Positions 25,255 to 33,916 of a stretch of 35,787 nt of DNA are shown piece after piece (positions within the stretch are counted from its first letter, which is position 1; each line of letters opens with the position of its first letter). Source of the DNA: Comamonadaceae bacterium (GTDB lineage: Bacteria > Pseudomonadota > Gammaproteobacteria > Burkholderiales > Burkholderiaceae_C); the NCBI GenBank assembly GCA_947442105.1, contig CANEVH010000042.1:1-35787 (forward strand), in the 5' to 3' direction. The position numbers were made by a program, and so were the translations under genes. The notes below the pieces were generated by a model. It searched no databases. It saw only the letters and a list, made by a program, of their open reading frames with translations, and was not told the origin of the DNA.

Positions 25255-25928
25255 GCGCTGGCGCCCTGTTCGGCGGGCAAATCGAGCCGCCAGCCGGTGC
25301 GCTGGGCCAGCGCCTCCAGGTCGGCCAGGGTGTCGAGGTCGGTGACAAAGCGGGTGTTGGTGCTCGTGTGCACATGCACCAGCTCGGGCTGGCGCTCCAC
25401 CAGGTGGCGGCAGCCCAGGTGGGTGTCGCTGGTCAAAATATCGGCCAAAGCCACCTCGTCCATCACGATGGGGTTGCCGCGCTGACCGCCCACCACCGGC
25501 ACCACCAGGTGGCCGGCCGGGCGCTTTTTGAAGGCGGCAATCAGCTCGGTCAGATCGGCGGCGCCCAAGAGCGGCTGGTCGGCCAGCACCACCAGCACCG
25601 CGTCAAAGTTGCCGCGCAAGGCCTGCAAGCCCACGCGCACCGAGCTTTGCTGGCCCAGCGCAAAGTCGGCGTTGTGCGCCAGGGTGACCGGAAAAGACGC
25701 CACGCTGGCTTCGACCGCGTCGCGCGCGTAGCCAGTGACCACCACCACCTCGTCCACCCCGGCGCCGCTGAGCGCTATGAGCTGGCGGTTGATCAGCGGC
25801 ACGCCTTGCAGGCGGATCAGCGACTTCGCCACGCCGCCCATGCGGCTGCCGGTGCCTGCAGCCAAGAGCACTGCGCCCACGCGCAGGCGGGCGTACAAAC
25901 CGCCACCTTGTTTGAGTAAGCATCCCAT
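25251..25928 (-). CDS. mocA: Molybdenum cofactor cytidylyltransferase (MocA-like)
   Basis: This 225-residue nucleotidyltransferase should join CTP to molybdopterin to make the MCD cofactor used by CO dehydrogenase. The nucleotide-binding loop is LAAGTGSRMGG (22-32) with K35. LAAG is typical of the CTP-using MocA branch, while MobA (GTP) has LAGG. The metal-binding ADQP motif is at 116-119, and QRGNPIV follows. It lies 34 bases after coxE and is coupled to the oxygenase gene. The CTP assignment is inferred from the loop and the context. Confidence 0.88.
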   Translation of the reverse strand: MGCLLKQGGGLYARLRVGAVLLAAGTGSRMGGVAKSLIRLQGVPLINRQLIALSGAGVDEVVVVTGYARDAVEASVASFPVTLAHNADFALGQQSSVRVGLQALRGNFDAVLVVLADQPLLGAADLTELIAAFKKRPAGHLVVPVVGGQRGNPIVMDEVALADILTSDTHLGCRHLVERQPELVHVHTSTNTRFVTDLDTLADLEALAQRTGWRLDLPAEQGASA

Positions 25929-25962
25929 GGCAATCGTCCAGTAATCGGTTGAAAAAAAAGGT

Positions 25963-27198
25963 TCAGGCGCTGCGCAGCACGTCGGGCAGGCGCGCCAGGC
26001 TGGCCAAATTATGGGCCGGCAGAAAGCGGTTCACCTGCTTGGCAGCGCGCAACATGGCCTCAGACTGCGGCGCCTGCACCGTGGGGTGCAACCAGCAGAC
26101 CCGGGCGCCGCGCGCGCGCACTTGGGCGAGCACCGCCTCCAGGTCGTCGGGCGGGTCGGTGTCGTAGCCGTCGCTGAACACCATAAACAGATCGCCGCGC
26201 TGCAAGGACCGCCGGTCCAGGTGCAGGCGCAGCGCCTCTTGCAAGCAACTGGCAATGCGGGTGCCGCCGCCAAATCCGAAGGTGACGGCGTTGACCTTTT
26301 CTTGCACCCGCGCGCTGCGCCGCTTCATCAGCGGCGTGACGTCGGCCACGCTGGTGTGAAACACCAGAGCGCGTGCGTCCATTACCTCCACAAAAGCGCG
26401 GGACAGGCGCAGGTAAAACTGGGCATGCACTTCCATGGAGCGGCTCACGTCCACCAGTACCACCACGCGGGGCTGGCGGCGCTGGCGTTGCACTCGGGCG
26501 AGCTTGACCACCTCGCCGCCGCTGGCCAGCGCGCCGCGCAGCGAGCGGCGCAAGTGCACCGTGCCCCGGTCGCCAGTGGGCTGCAGGCGGCGCAGCAGTT
26601 GGGCGCGCAGGCGTTTTTTGAGTGCTTCGACCACCGGTTCAAAGCGGTCCATGTCGCCGGGCATCCAGTCGGCAAAGTCGCGCTGGTCCAAGGGCGCGGT
26701 GGTGCTGGCGCCACCCTGGGCGCGCTGCGGGCCGCTGCTTTCTTCCAAGTCGCCTGCGGCCGTGTCGTCGGCCAGGCCTACGGTGGGTTGGGCTTGGCCG
26801 GGCGCGTTGTTGCCCGCTTGCTGGGCCATGTCCTGGTGCATTTGCTGCACCAGCTCGGGCAGGGTGCGCGCGCGCTGTTTTAGGCCCGAGCTGCGGGTGC
26901 TGCCTTTGACCTGGTGCGGGAACCAAAATGCCTGGTGCAGGTCCGGGTATTTGCGCCACTGCGTCTGGCTGCCGCTGGCAATGGCGCGCCACAGCGCCTG
27001 GGTGCGCGGCCATTGCGCCAGCGGCAACGCGGCGGCGGCCTGCACCATGAGTTCGACCTCGGCGTAACCCAGTGCAAAACCGTGCTGGCGCAGGTAGTGG
27101 GCAAATTCGCCTAACTGCTCGCGCGGGTCGGCAGCCGCTACTACTTTGGTCAGCTTGTGCGGGTCGGCGCCCATGACAGCGCCAATTGGGGCGGCCAT
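25963..27198 (-). CDS. coxE: CoxE, VWA-domain protein for CO dehydrogenase maturation
   Basis: This 411-residue protein has a C-terminal von Willebrand factor A domain with the MIDAS metal-site motif DVSRS (250-254) and FSDGYDTDPP further on. Members of this family work with the AAA+ protein CoxD to mature the copper-molybdenum centre of CO dehydrogenase. The middle (about 120-175) is a low-complexity acidic/Gln-rich linker. It starts five bases after coxD; an alternative ATG at 27174 is possible. A T-rich run follows its stop. Confidence 0.9.
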   Translation of the reverse strand: MAAPIGAVMGADPHKLTKVVAAADPREQLGEFAHYLRQHGFALGYAEVELMVQAAAALPLAQWPRTQALWRAIASGSQTQWRKYPDLHQAFWFPHQVKGSTRSSGLKQRARTLPELVQQMHQDMAQQAGNNAPGQAQPTVGLADDTAAGDLEESSGPQRAQGGASTTAPLDQRDFADWMPGDMDRFEPVVEALKKRLRAQLLRRLQPTGDRGTVHLRRSLRGALASGGEVVKLARVQRQRRQPRVVVLVDVSRSMEVHAQFYLRLSRAFVEVMDARALVFHTSVADVTPLMKRRSARVQEKVNAVTFGFGGGTRIASCLQEALRLHLDRRSLQRGDLFMVFSDGYDTDPPDDLEAVLAQVRARGARVCWLHPTVQAPQSEAMLRAAKQVNRFLPAHNLASLARLPDVLRSA

Positions 27199-27203
27199 GG
27201 CGG

Positions 27204-28136
27204 CTATTTCAGGGCGGCGGCAACGCCCGCGTCCTGGCCCATGCGCGGTCCGTCCATCAGCTTGCCCACGCGCTCAGACGTGACTTGCCAGCGGTCATTG
27301 CGGGTTTTCAGCAGCGCCGCCAGCGAGGGCATGAGCAGCTGCGGGTCGATGGGCAGTTCGCTGTGGCCGAGCTTGAAGAGCACGCGCACCCAGTCCAGGG
27401 TTTCGGCCACACCAGGGGTTTTGTCCAGGTCTTCTTTGCGCAGGCGCTGCACAAAGGCTACGCACTCCTCCACCAGACGGCTGGCCGCCTCGGGCACCAG
27501 GGTGCGCACGATTTGCGTCTCGCGCGCCAGGGTCGGAAAGTCCACAAAGTGGAACAGGCAACGCCGACGCAGCGCGTCCGAGAGGTCGCGTGTGCCGTTG
27601 CTGGTCAAAATCACCAAGGGCTTGCTGACCGCGCGCAGGGTGCCGATCTCGGGCACGCTGATTTGGTATTCGGACAGCATCTCCAACAAAAAGGCCTCAA
27701 ACGCCTCGTCGGCGCGGTCAATCTCGTCAATCAGCAGCACGCAGGGTTCGGGGCAGCGGATGGCCTGCAAGAGCGGGCGCTCCAGCAAAAAGGCTTCGGA
27801 AAACAGGTTGTCGCGCAGCGCTGTGCGGTCGCCCTGGCCGGCCTCGGTGATGCGGATTTCCAGCAACTGGCGGCTGTAGTTCCACTCATAGACCGCCTGG
27901 CTCAGGTCCAGCCCTTCGTAGCATTGCAGGCGCAGCAACGGGCGGCCCAGCGCGCGGGCGCAGGCGCTGGCAATGGCGGTTTTGCCCACGCCGGCTTCGC
28001 CCTCCAGCAGCAGCGGGCGCTCGAGCGACAAGCCCATCCAGACCAGGCTGGCGAGGTCTTCGTCGGCGATATAACCCGCGTGGAACAGGCGCTCGCGCAG
28101 GCCCTGGGGGGAAGCCAGATCGGTGGCGGTGCTCAT
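27204..28136 (-). CDS. coxD: CoxD, MoxR-type AAA+ ATPase
   Basis: This 310-residue MoxR-family ATPase has the Walker A motif GEAGVGKT (about 46-53), Walker B LLIDEIDR (about 134-141), sensor 1 (TSNGTRDLS) and a likely arginine finger (ALRRRCLFHF). In Afipia (Oligotropha) carboxidovorans CoxD is a membrane-bound chaperone needed for assembly of the [CuSMoO2] site. The ATG at 28136 is used because the frame upstream overlaps coxG. It sits 16 bases after coxG and five before coxE. Confidence 0.92.
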   Translation of the reverse strand: MSTATDLASPQGLRERLFHAGYIADEDLASLVWMGLSLERPLLLEGEAGVGKTAIASACARALGRPLLRLQCYEGLDLSQAVYEWNYSRQLLEIRITEAGQGDRTALRDNLFSEAFLLERPLLQAIRCPEPCVLLIDEIDRADEAFEAFLLEMLSEYQISVPEIGTLRAVSKPLVILTSNGTRDLSDALRRRCLFHFVDFPTLARETQIVRTLVPEAASRLVEECVAFVQRLRKEDLDKTPGVAETLDWVRVLFKLGHSELPIDPQLLMPSLAALLKTRNDRWQVTSERVGKLMDGPRMGQDAGVAAALK

Positions 28137-28152
28137 GGCTGGGGTGCGAACC

Positions 28153-28788
28153 TTAGCGCTTGCCGCCAAACAGCTTGGCAAAGAAATCCTTCACCAGGGA
28201 CCAAATCAGGCCCAGGGCGTTGAACTCTTTGGCAACCACCGGTGCTTGCGGCGCCGGCGCTGCTGCTGCGGCTGCGGGCGCGGCGCTCTCGCCCGGCGCG
28301 GGCGCAGCGCTGGCAGCGGGCGCCAATGCGGCTTGCGCCACGGCGGCTTTTTGCGAGAACACCATGGCAAACTGGGCCAGAATCATGTCGGACACCGAGC
28401 CCATCATGCGTCCGCCAAACTGGGCGAATTTGCCGTTGACGATGACTTCGGCGTGGCCCACCAAAGTGCAGCTATTGGCGTCAATGGCCACCAGGTTGGC
28501 AGTGAGTTCCATGGACGCAGACGAGCCGCCCTTGTCCGCACCCTTGCCCAGCATCTTGAGCGTGCGGGTGGCGGGGTCCAGGGCCAAAATTTCAATCGTG
28601 CCGGCAAAAGCGGCCACAGCCGGGCCGACTTTCACGCGCACGCTGCCGGTGAAATGGGTGGCGTCAATCTCGGAGGTGATTTGCGCGCCGGGCATGCAGG
28701 TGGCCAGCTCGTTCATATTGGCCAACACCGTCCAGGCGGCGTCTACCCCGGCGGACACCGGGTACTGCTTGTCTAAAACTACTTCCAT
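28153..28788 (-). CDS. coxG: CoxG, SRPBCC-domain membrane-recruitment factor
   Basis: This 211-residue protein has an N-terminal SRPBCC/CoxG domain (about 1-150; LDKQYPVSAGVDAAWTVL, MNELATCMPG). An Ala/Pro-rich linker follows and then an amphipathic tail (LIWSLVKDFFAKLFGGKR). CoxG is thought to attach CO dehydrogenase to the inner membrane so electrons can reach quinones; the C-terminal tail fits that role. Its Shine-Dalgarno (GGAGAG) begins right after the T run of the terminator behind coxL. Confidence 0.92.
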   Translation of the reverse strand: MEVVLDKQYPVSAGVDAAWTVLANMNELATCMPGAQITSEIDATHFTGSVRVKVGPAVAAFAGTIEILALDPATRTLKMLGKGADKGGSSASMELTANLVAIDANSCTLVGHAEVIVNGKFAQFGGRMMGSVSDMILAQFAMVFSQKAAVAQAALAPAASAAPAPGESAAPAAAAAAPAPQAPVVAKEFNALGLIWSLVKDFFAKLFGGKR

Positions 28789-28799
28789 GGGAACTCTCC

Positions 28800-28837
28800 A
28801 AAAAAACAGGGGCGGATGCAGCGCGCCGCATCCGCCC
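28800..28837 (-). terminator. Strong intrinsic terminator between coxL and coxG
   Basis: On the minus strand a perfect ten-base-pair stem (GGGCGGATGC/GCATCCGCCC, 28828-28837 and 28810-28819) with an eight-base loop is followed by CTG and seven T (28806-28800). It stands 17 bases after the coxL stop and directly before the coxG Shine-Dalgarno. It should end most transcripts after coxMSL, with read-through supplying coxGDE, mocA and the oxygenase. Confidence 0.85.
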
Positions 28838-28854
28838 TCTCAAGGACGAAAAAA

Positions 28855-31257
28855 TTAACTCGCGATGCCCACAGCCTTGAGCTGCTGCCACACGCGGTAG
28901 GCCGAGTGGGGCATGTTGAAGTGCGTCACGCCCAGGTGCGCAAACGCGTCCACCATGGCGCTGGTGAACGTTGGAATGCTGCCCACGTGCGGCGACTCGG
29001 CCACGCCTTTGGCACCAATGGGGTGGTGCGGCGACGGGGTGACCGTGTGGTCGGTCTCCCAGTGCGGCGTCTCCACGGCGGTGGGCAAGAAATAGTCCAT
29101 CAGCGTGTTGCCCTGGATATTGCCTTGCTTGTCAAACGACAGCAGCTGGCCCATGGCCACGGCAAAACCTTCGGTTAATCCACCGTGGATCTGGCCTTCG
29201 ATGATCATCGGGTTGATGCGGGTGCCGCAGTCATCCAGCGCATAAAAGCGACGGATTTTGGTCTCGCCCGTGCCCTTGTCGATGTCCACCACGCAGAGGT
29301 AAATACCAAAGGGGAAGGTGAAGTTCGGCGGGTCGTAGTAGTGCACCGCTTCCAGTCCGGGCTCCAGGCCGGGGGGTGGGCTGTTGTAAGACGCCCAGGC
29401 GATTTGCGCCATGGTTTTGAACTTGGCGTCGTCGCCGCGCACTTTGAAGCGGTCGATTTCCCATTCCAGATCGGCTTCGCTCACCTCCATCAGGTGGGCG
29501 GCAATCTTTTTGGCCTTGGCGTGGATTTTGCGCGCGGCCATGGCAATAGCCGCACCGGCCACCGGGGTGGAACGTGAACCATAGGTGCCCAGTCCGTAAG
29601 GCGCGGTGTTGGTGTCACCTTCTTCGACCTGGATCACTTCGGACGGAATACCCAGCTCGGTGGCGATGATTTGCGCGTACGTGGTCTGGTGGCCCTGGCC
29701 TTGCGAGATGGTGCCCATGCGGGCAATCGCGCTGCCGGTGGGGTGCACACGGATTTCGCAGGAATCAAACATGCCCACGCCCAAAATGTCGCAAATCTTG
29801 CTCGGGCCGGCGCCCACCACTTCGGTGAAGGTGACCAGGCCAATGCCCATCAGGGTCGGGCAGTGGGGGTCAGCGCGCTTGGCGGCTTGCTCGGCGCGCA
29901 GGCCTTTGTAGTCCACGGCGGTCAGCACTTTGTCCAGCGCGGTTTGGTAGTCGCCCGAATCGTATTCAAAGCCAAAGGCCGAGGTGTAGGGGAACTGTTC
30001 GCGTTTGATGAAGTTCTTGGCGCGAATCTCGGCTTTGTCCATGCCCAGCTTTTGCGCCAGCACGTCAACCATGCGTTCCACCAGGTAGACCGCCTCGGTC
30101 ACGCGGAAGGAGCAGCGGTAGGCCACGCCTCCCGGCGCTTTGTTGGTGTAGACGCCGTCGACCTTGCAGTAAGCGGTGGGAATGTCGTAGCTGCCCGAGA
30201 CGATGTGGAACATGCCCGCCGGGAACTTGGTCGGGTCCGCGCAAGCGTCAAAGGCGCCGTGGTCGGCAATGACGTTGGTGCGCAGGGCCAGGATTTTGCC
30301 GTCGGTGGTGGCGGCGAGTTCGCCAGTCATGTGGTAGTCGCGGGCAAAGGCGGTACTCGACAAATTCTCGATGCGGTCTTCCACCCATTTCACCGGGCGG
30401 CCCAGCACGATGGACGACACGATGGCGCACACATAGCCAGGATAAATGCCGACCTTGTTGCCAAAGCCGCCGCCGATATCGGGCGAGATGATGCGTACTT
30501 TGGACTCAGGAATGCCCGAGAGCATGGACACCACGGTGCGCACCACGTGGGGCGCCTGGCTGGTGATGTAGGTGGTGAGTTCGCCACGGATGGGGTCAAA
30601 CGAAGCCACCGCGCCACAGGTCTCCAGGGGGCAGGGGTGCACGCGCGGGTAGTGCATGTCTTGCTTGACGGTCACCGGGGCGCTGGCGAAGGCCGCGTCG
30701 GTGGTTTCTTTGTTGCCCGCGTCCCAGGTGAAGATGTGGTTATGGTGGTAGCGCTTGCCGTGCGCGCCTTCGGTTTTACCGGCCAGGTCTTCGCGCAACA
30801 CCGGGGCGTCGGGCTTCAAGGCCTCAAACGGGTCAATCACCACCGGCAGCTCTTCGTATTCCACTTCCACGGCTTCCACGCCGTCGGCGGCGGAGTAGCG
30901 GTCTTCGGCAATCACGATCGCCACTTCCTGCATCTGGAAGTGCACTTTTTCGTCCGCCAGCACCGCCGCCACGTCACCAGCAAGCGTAGGCATCCAGTGC
31001 AGTTTGAGGGGCTTGAGGTCTTCGGCGGTCAGCACGGCGATGACGCCGGGGATTTTGAGCGCGGCTTCCTTGTTGATGCGCTTGATGCGAGCGTGCGCTA
31101 CGCTGGAGCGCACGATGTCCATGTGGACCATATTGGGCATTTTGATGTCATCGACATAGTTGCCCTTGCCCTGGATGAAACGGGCGTCTTCTTTGCGCAG
31201 GCGGGGCTCGCCCATGCCCATCAGGGCTTTTTCGCGGTCACTCAGTGGTGCGTTCAT
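28855..31257 (-). CDS. coxL: Form I CO dehydrogenase, large subunit CoxL
   Basis: This 800-residue molybdopterin-binding subunit oxidises CO to CO2 at a copper-sulfur-molybdenum site. The active-site loop reads AYRCSFR with Cys about 382, the signature of form I (true CO-oxidising) enzymes; form II enzymes have AYRGAGR. The catalytic glutamate near the end is in KGVAESPHVG (about E754, where O. carboxidovorans CoxL has GVGES and Glu763). Other molybdopterin-binding segments are GGGFGNKVG and GQGHQTTYAQ. Start at 31257 with an AGGAG Shine-Dalgarno; upstream frame codons are not conserved. The subunit works with CoxM and CoxS as (LMS)2. Confidence 0.96.
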   Translation of the reverse strand: MNAPLSDREKALMGMGEPRLRKEDARFIQGKGNYVDDIKMPNMVHMDIVRSSVAHARIKRINKEAALKIPGVIAVLTAEDLKPLKLHWMPTLAGDVAAVLADEKVHFQMQEVAIVIAEDRYSAADGVEAVEVEYEELPVVIDPFEALKPDAPVLREDLAGKTEGAHGKRYHHNHIFTWDAGNKETTDAAFASAPVTVKQDMHYPRVHPCPLETCGAVASFDPIRGELTTYITSQAPHVVRTVVSMLSGIPESKVRIISPDIGGGFGNKVGIYPGYVCAIVSSIVLGRPVKWVEDRIENLSSTAFARDYHMTGELAATTDGKILALRTNVIADHGAFDACADPTKFPAGMFHIVSGSYDIPTAYCKVDGVYTNKAPGGVAYRCSFRVTEAVYLVERMVDVLAQKLGMDKAEIRAKNFIKREQFPYTSAFGFEYDSGDYQTALDKVLTAVDYKGLRAEQAAKRADPHCPTLMGIGLVTFTEVVGAGPSKICDILGVGMFDSCEIRVHPTGSAIARMGTISQGQGHQTTYAQIIATELGIPSEVIQVEEGDTNTAPYGLGTYGSRSTPVAGAAIAMAARKIHAKAKKIAAHLMEVSEADLEWEIDRFKVRGDDAKFKTMAQIAWASYNSPPPGLEPGLEAVHYYDPPNFTFPFGIYLCVVDIDKGTGETKIRRFYALDDCGTRINPMIIEGQIHGGLTEGFAVAMGQLLSFDKQGNIQGNTLMDYFLPTAVETPHWETDHTVTPSPHHPIGAKGVAESPHVGSIPTFTSAMVDAFAHLGVTHFNMPHSAYRVWQQLKAVGIAS

Positions 31258-31279
31258 GGTGTTCTCCTGGGGGTTGCGC

Positions 31280-31768
<489 letters not shown>

Positions 31769-31788
31769 GGGGGTCTCCAAATAAGGGT

Positions 31789-32652
31789 TTAGGCGCAGCG
31801 GGCGGCTGCTGCGCGAATGGCACGGCGGGTCATTTCACCAGCCATGGCGGTTTTGTATTCCACGTCGCCGCGCAGGTCTTCAGCGGGGTCGCAAATGGCG
31901 CGTACCGCGTGCACTGCGGCGTCGATGCTCGCGTCGCTGAGGGGCTTGCCGACGAGCGCGGCTTCGGCGTCGCTGGCGCGCAGCGCGGTGGGCGCCACAT
32001 TGGTCAAACCGATGCTGGCGTGGCTGACCACGCCGCCGGCCATGCGCAACACCACAGCGGCGCCGGCTGTCGCCCAGTCACCGGTTTTGCGCTTGAGTTT
32101 TTGGTAAGCGTAGCCCGTGCCAGCGGCAAAAGGCGCGATCAGGATGGCGGTGAGGATTTCATCTTCAGCCAAGGCAGTCATATAGGTGCCGTGGAAAAAA
32201 TCCAGCGCTTTGACTTGGCGCTCGCCCTGGGGGCCTTGCAACACAAAGGTCGCGTCCAGCGCCATGGCAATGGCCGGGTGGTCGTTGCCGGGGTCGCCGT
32301 GGGCAATGTCGCCGCCAATGGTGCCGCGGTTGCGCACCTGGGGGTCGGCGATCAGGAGCGCAGCTTCCACCAGCAAGGGAAGCTTGGCTTGGAGCAGGGG
32401 TGAGGCAATGAGCTCGTTTTCCGAGGTCATGGCGCCTATGCGAATCACGCCGCCTTGCTCGCTGATGCCGCGCAGCTCGGGGATGCGGTTGATGTCAATC
32501 AGCGTGCCGGGTTGGGCAAAGCGCAGCTTCATCATGGGCAGCAGGCTGTGGCCGCCTGCGAGCAGCTTGGCGTCATCGCCCAGCGAGGACAGCAGGGCGA
32601 TAGCTTCGGCCACGGTGTGCGGTGCGTGGTAATCAAATGCCGGTGGGATCAC
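31789..32652 (-). CDS. coxM: CO dehydrogenase medium subunit CoxM, FAD-binding
   Basis: This 287-residue FAD subunit accepts electrons from CoxS and passes them to the respiratory chain. The two flavin motifs of the family are present: [11 protein letters not shown] (about 32-42) and [14 protein letters not shown] (about 111-124). The start is GTG at 32652 giving [11 protein letters not shown], the usual N-terminus, with AAAGGAG at the right distance; the longer ATG reading adds unrelated residues. First gene of the cox structural set, 141 bases after rcoM. Confidence 0.95.
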   Translation of the reverse strand: MIPPAFDYHAPHTVAEAIALLSSLGDDAKLLAGGHSLLPMMKLRFAQPGTLIDINRIPELRGISEQGGVIRIGAMTSENELIASPLLQAKLPLLVEAALLIADPQVRNRGTIGGDIAHGDPGNDHPAIAMALDATFVLQGPQGERQVKALDFFHGTYMTALAEDEILTAILIAPFAAGTGYAYQKLKRKTGDWATAGAAVVLRMAGGVVSHASIGLTNVAPTALRASDAEAALVGKPLSDASIDAAVHAVRAICDPAEDLRGDVEYKTAMAGEMTRRAIRAAAARCA

Positions 32653-32689
32653 GGTATCTCCTTTATTTATTGGAAAAGCGCCAAGAAAA

Positions 32690-32731
32690 CTCAACTACAA
32701 CTCTAACCTGCGCATTGCCCGGCGGGCAATG
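32690..32731 (-). promoter_or_regulatory. coxM leader: triple GTT hexamers and 19-bp palindrome
   Basis: On the minus strand three hexamers lie head to tail: GTTAGA, GTTGTA, GTTGAG (32707-32690). Six bases upstream is a perfect 19-base inverted repeat, CATTGCCCG-C-CGGGCAATG (32713-32731), whose single-base centre fits a protein-binding site better than a hairpin. LytTR regulators bind short direct repeats, so RcoM could bind the hexamers; the palindrome suggests a second regulator. Binding is inferred from position only. Confidence 0.45.
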
Positions 32732-32793
32732 TAAAAAACCAAGTTCTTCAAACTTTGCACGAACGGCAGCGCGGCTGCACGAAAAAATCGGTC

Positions 32794-33609
32794 CTAGTTC
32801 TTCAGCGTTGCCGTGTCGGTCAAGCCCAGTTGGTCCATGAGCTTGCCCATGCTGGCACGCGACACCGGTATTTCTACGGGCGTGGAGCCCATCATGCGCA
32901 GCGACATGCGGCCGTCGTCACGCACAATCTCGTCCACCTGCGCCAGGTTGACGATATAGCTGCGGTGCACGCGCAAAAACAGGTGGGGGTCGAGCCGGCT
33001 TTCCAGGTCACCAATGGTGATATTGCAAAACTGCCCGCCTTGCGCGGTATGCACCCAGGTGTAGTGGCCTTCGGAGCGGATAAACGAGACGCTGGGCACG
33101 TCCACCAGCATGACGCGGTTTTGCTTGATGGTGGGGATTTTGCGCAACTGGCGCTTTTCACCAGCGCCTTTGGGCCGGGCCTCGGCGCTGCCTTCTTTGC
33201 TCACCACCTCGGTGATGTCGTAAAACACCAGCGTGTAGCCGGTGGTCGCACCTTGCATGTCGCCGATTTTGGACACTTTGATCAGCAGCACCCGCTCGGG
33301 GATGTTGATCATCATCGCCATGGGTGGCGCGTTGTTGACCGGGCATTCGGCCTGGCCCAGCAAAAACTTCACTTTGGCCTTGGCGGCCTCGGGGTGAAAG
33401 TCGGTGACGATCTTGCCAAATGGCAGTTTGTCGTCCACTGGCAGGCTGCGCCGGGCGTAGTCATTCATGCCCACCACGTGCAGCGCGTGGTCCAAGTGCA
33501 CCACGCCCACGTCAAAGCGCTCCAGCAGGTACAGCCAAGAGTTGGGGCCGCTGGCGTTGCTGGGGTCGGTGGGCGCAGCGGCGTAGGGGTAGGGGCAGGC
33601 CTTGGTCAT
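32794..33609 (-). CDS. rcoM: RcoM, heme-PAS/LytTR carbon monoxide sensor
   Basis: This 271-residue single-component regulator combines an N-terminal PAS domain (about 25-135) with a C-terminal LytTR DNA-binding domain (about 160-268). It aligns closely, from memory, with RcoM-2 of Paraburkholderia xenovorans. The heme ligands are kept: H72 (FHPEAAKAKVKFLL) for His74, C89 (ECPVNN) for Cys94, and M99 (PPMAMMINIP) for Met104. CO replaces the Met on Fe(II) heme and switches on binding to cox promoters. I chose the ATG at 33609, which gives the family length; the longer reading starts at 33705. It lies directly before coxM. Confidence 0.93.
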   Translation of the reverse strand: MTKACPYPYAAAPTDPSNASGPNSWLYLLERFDVGVVHLDHALHVVGMNDYARRSLPVDDKLPFGKIVTDFHPEAAKAKVKFLLGQAECPVNNAPPMAMMINIPERVLLIKVSKIGDMQGATTGYTLVFYDITEVVSKEGSAEARPKGAGEKRQLRKIPTIKQNRVMLVDVPSVSFIRSEGHYTWVHTAQGGQFCNITIGDLESRLDPHLFLRVHRSYIVNLAQVDEIVRDDGRMSLRMMGSTPVEIPVSRASMGKLMDQLGLTDTATLKN

Positions 33610-33916
33610 GTTCGTGCTGTCGCGGTGATGGTGGGGCCCTGCAATGCGCCGTTCAACTGGTGCCGCCAAACGGAGATTGGTGCAGGCTTTGCGCGCTTCG
33701 TTCACTGGCCTGTGCGCGCGCCCACCGTCTTGGGTACAGTGCGGGGCAAAGATGTCGGCAGCGCAATCGAGCCAATCCGTTTATTTCAACATAATCGCCA
33801 GGGTCCTTTTGCCGCCTCCAGCCTGGGTAATCTAGGGGTTTACCCCTCGTCAACCACACCATTTACCGTGACGACCCACTGATGGGTCGCCCCAAAGAGC
33901 AGACGCCTAGCACGCC
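33610..33916. promoter_or_regulatory. Divergent control region between rcoM and the membrane-protein gene
   Basis: This 307-base gap should hold promoters for both directions. It contains two inverted repeats close to the plus-strand gene: AGGGGT-TT-ACCCCT (33834-33847) and CGACCCA-CTGA-TGGGTCG (33872-33889). No gene is visible in it, and I could not place clear -35/-10 pairs. Confidence 0.45.

Noticed and set aside
25929..25962. T-rich run after coxE as a terminator
   Set aside because: Eight T follow the coxE stop on the minus strand, but the preceding bases form only a very short stem, so termination is unlikely.
27186..28223. A 345-codon open frame on the plus strand
   Set aside because: It is antisense to coxD, which has complete AAA+ motifs; the reading shows no domain.
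32755..33882. A 375-codon open frame on the plus strand
   Set aside because: It is antisense to rcoM, whose heme ligands and LytTR domain are unmistakable.
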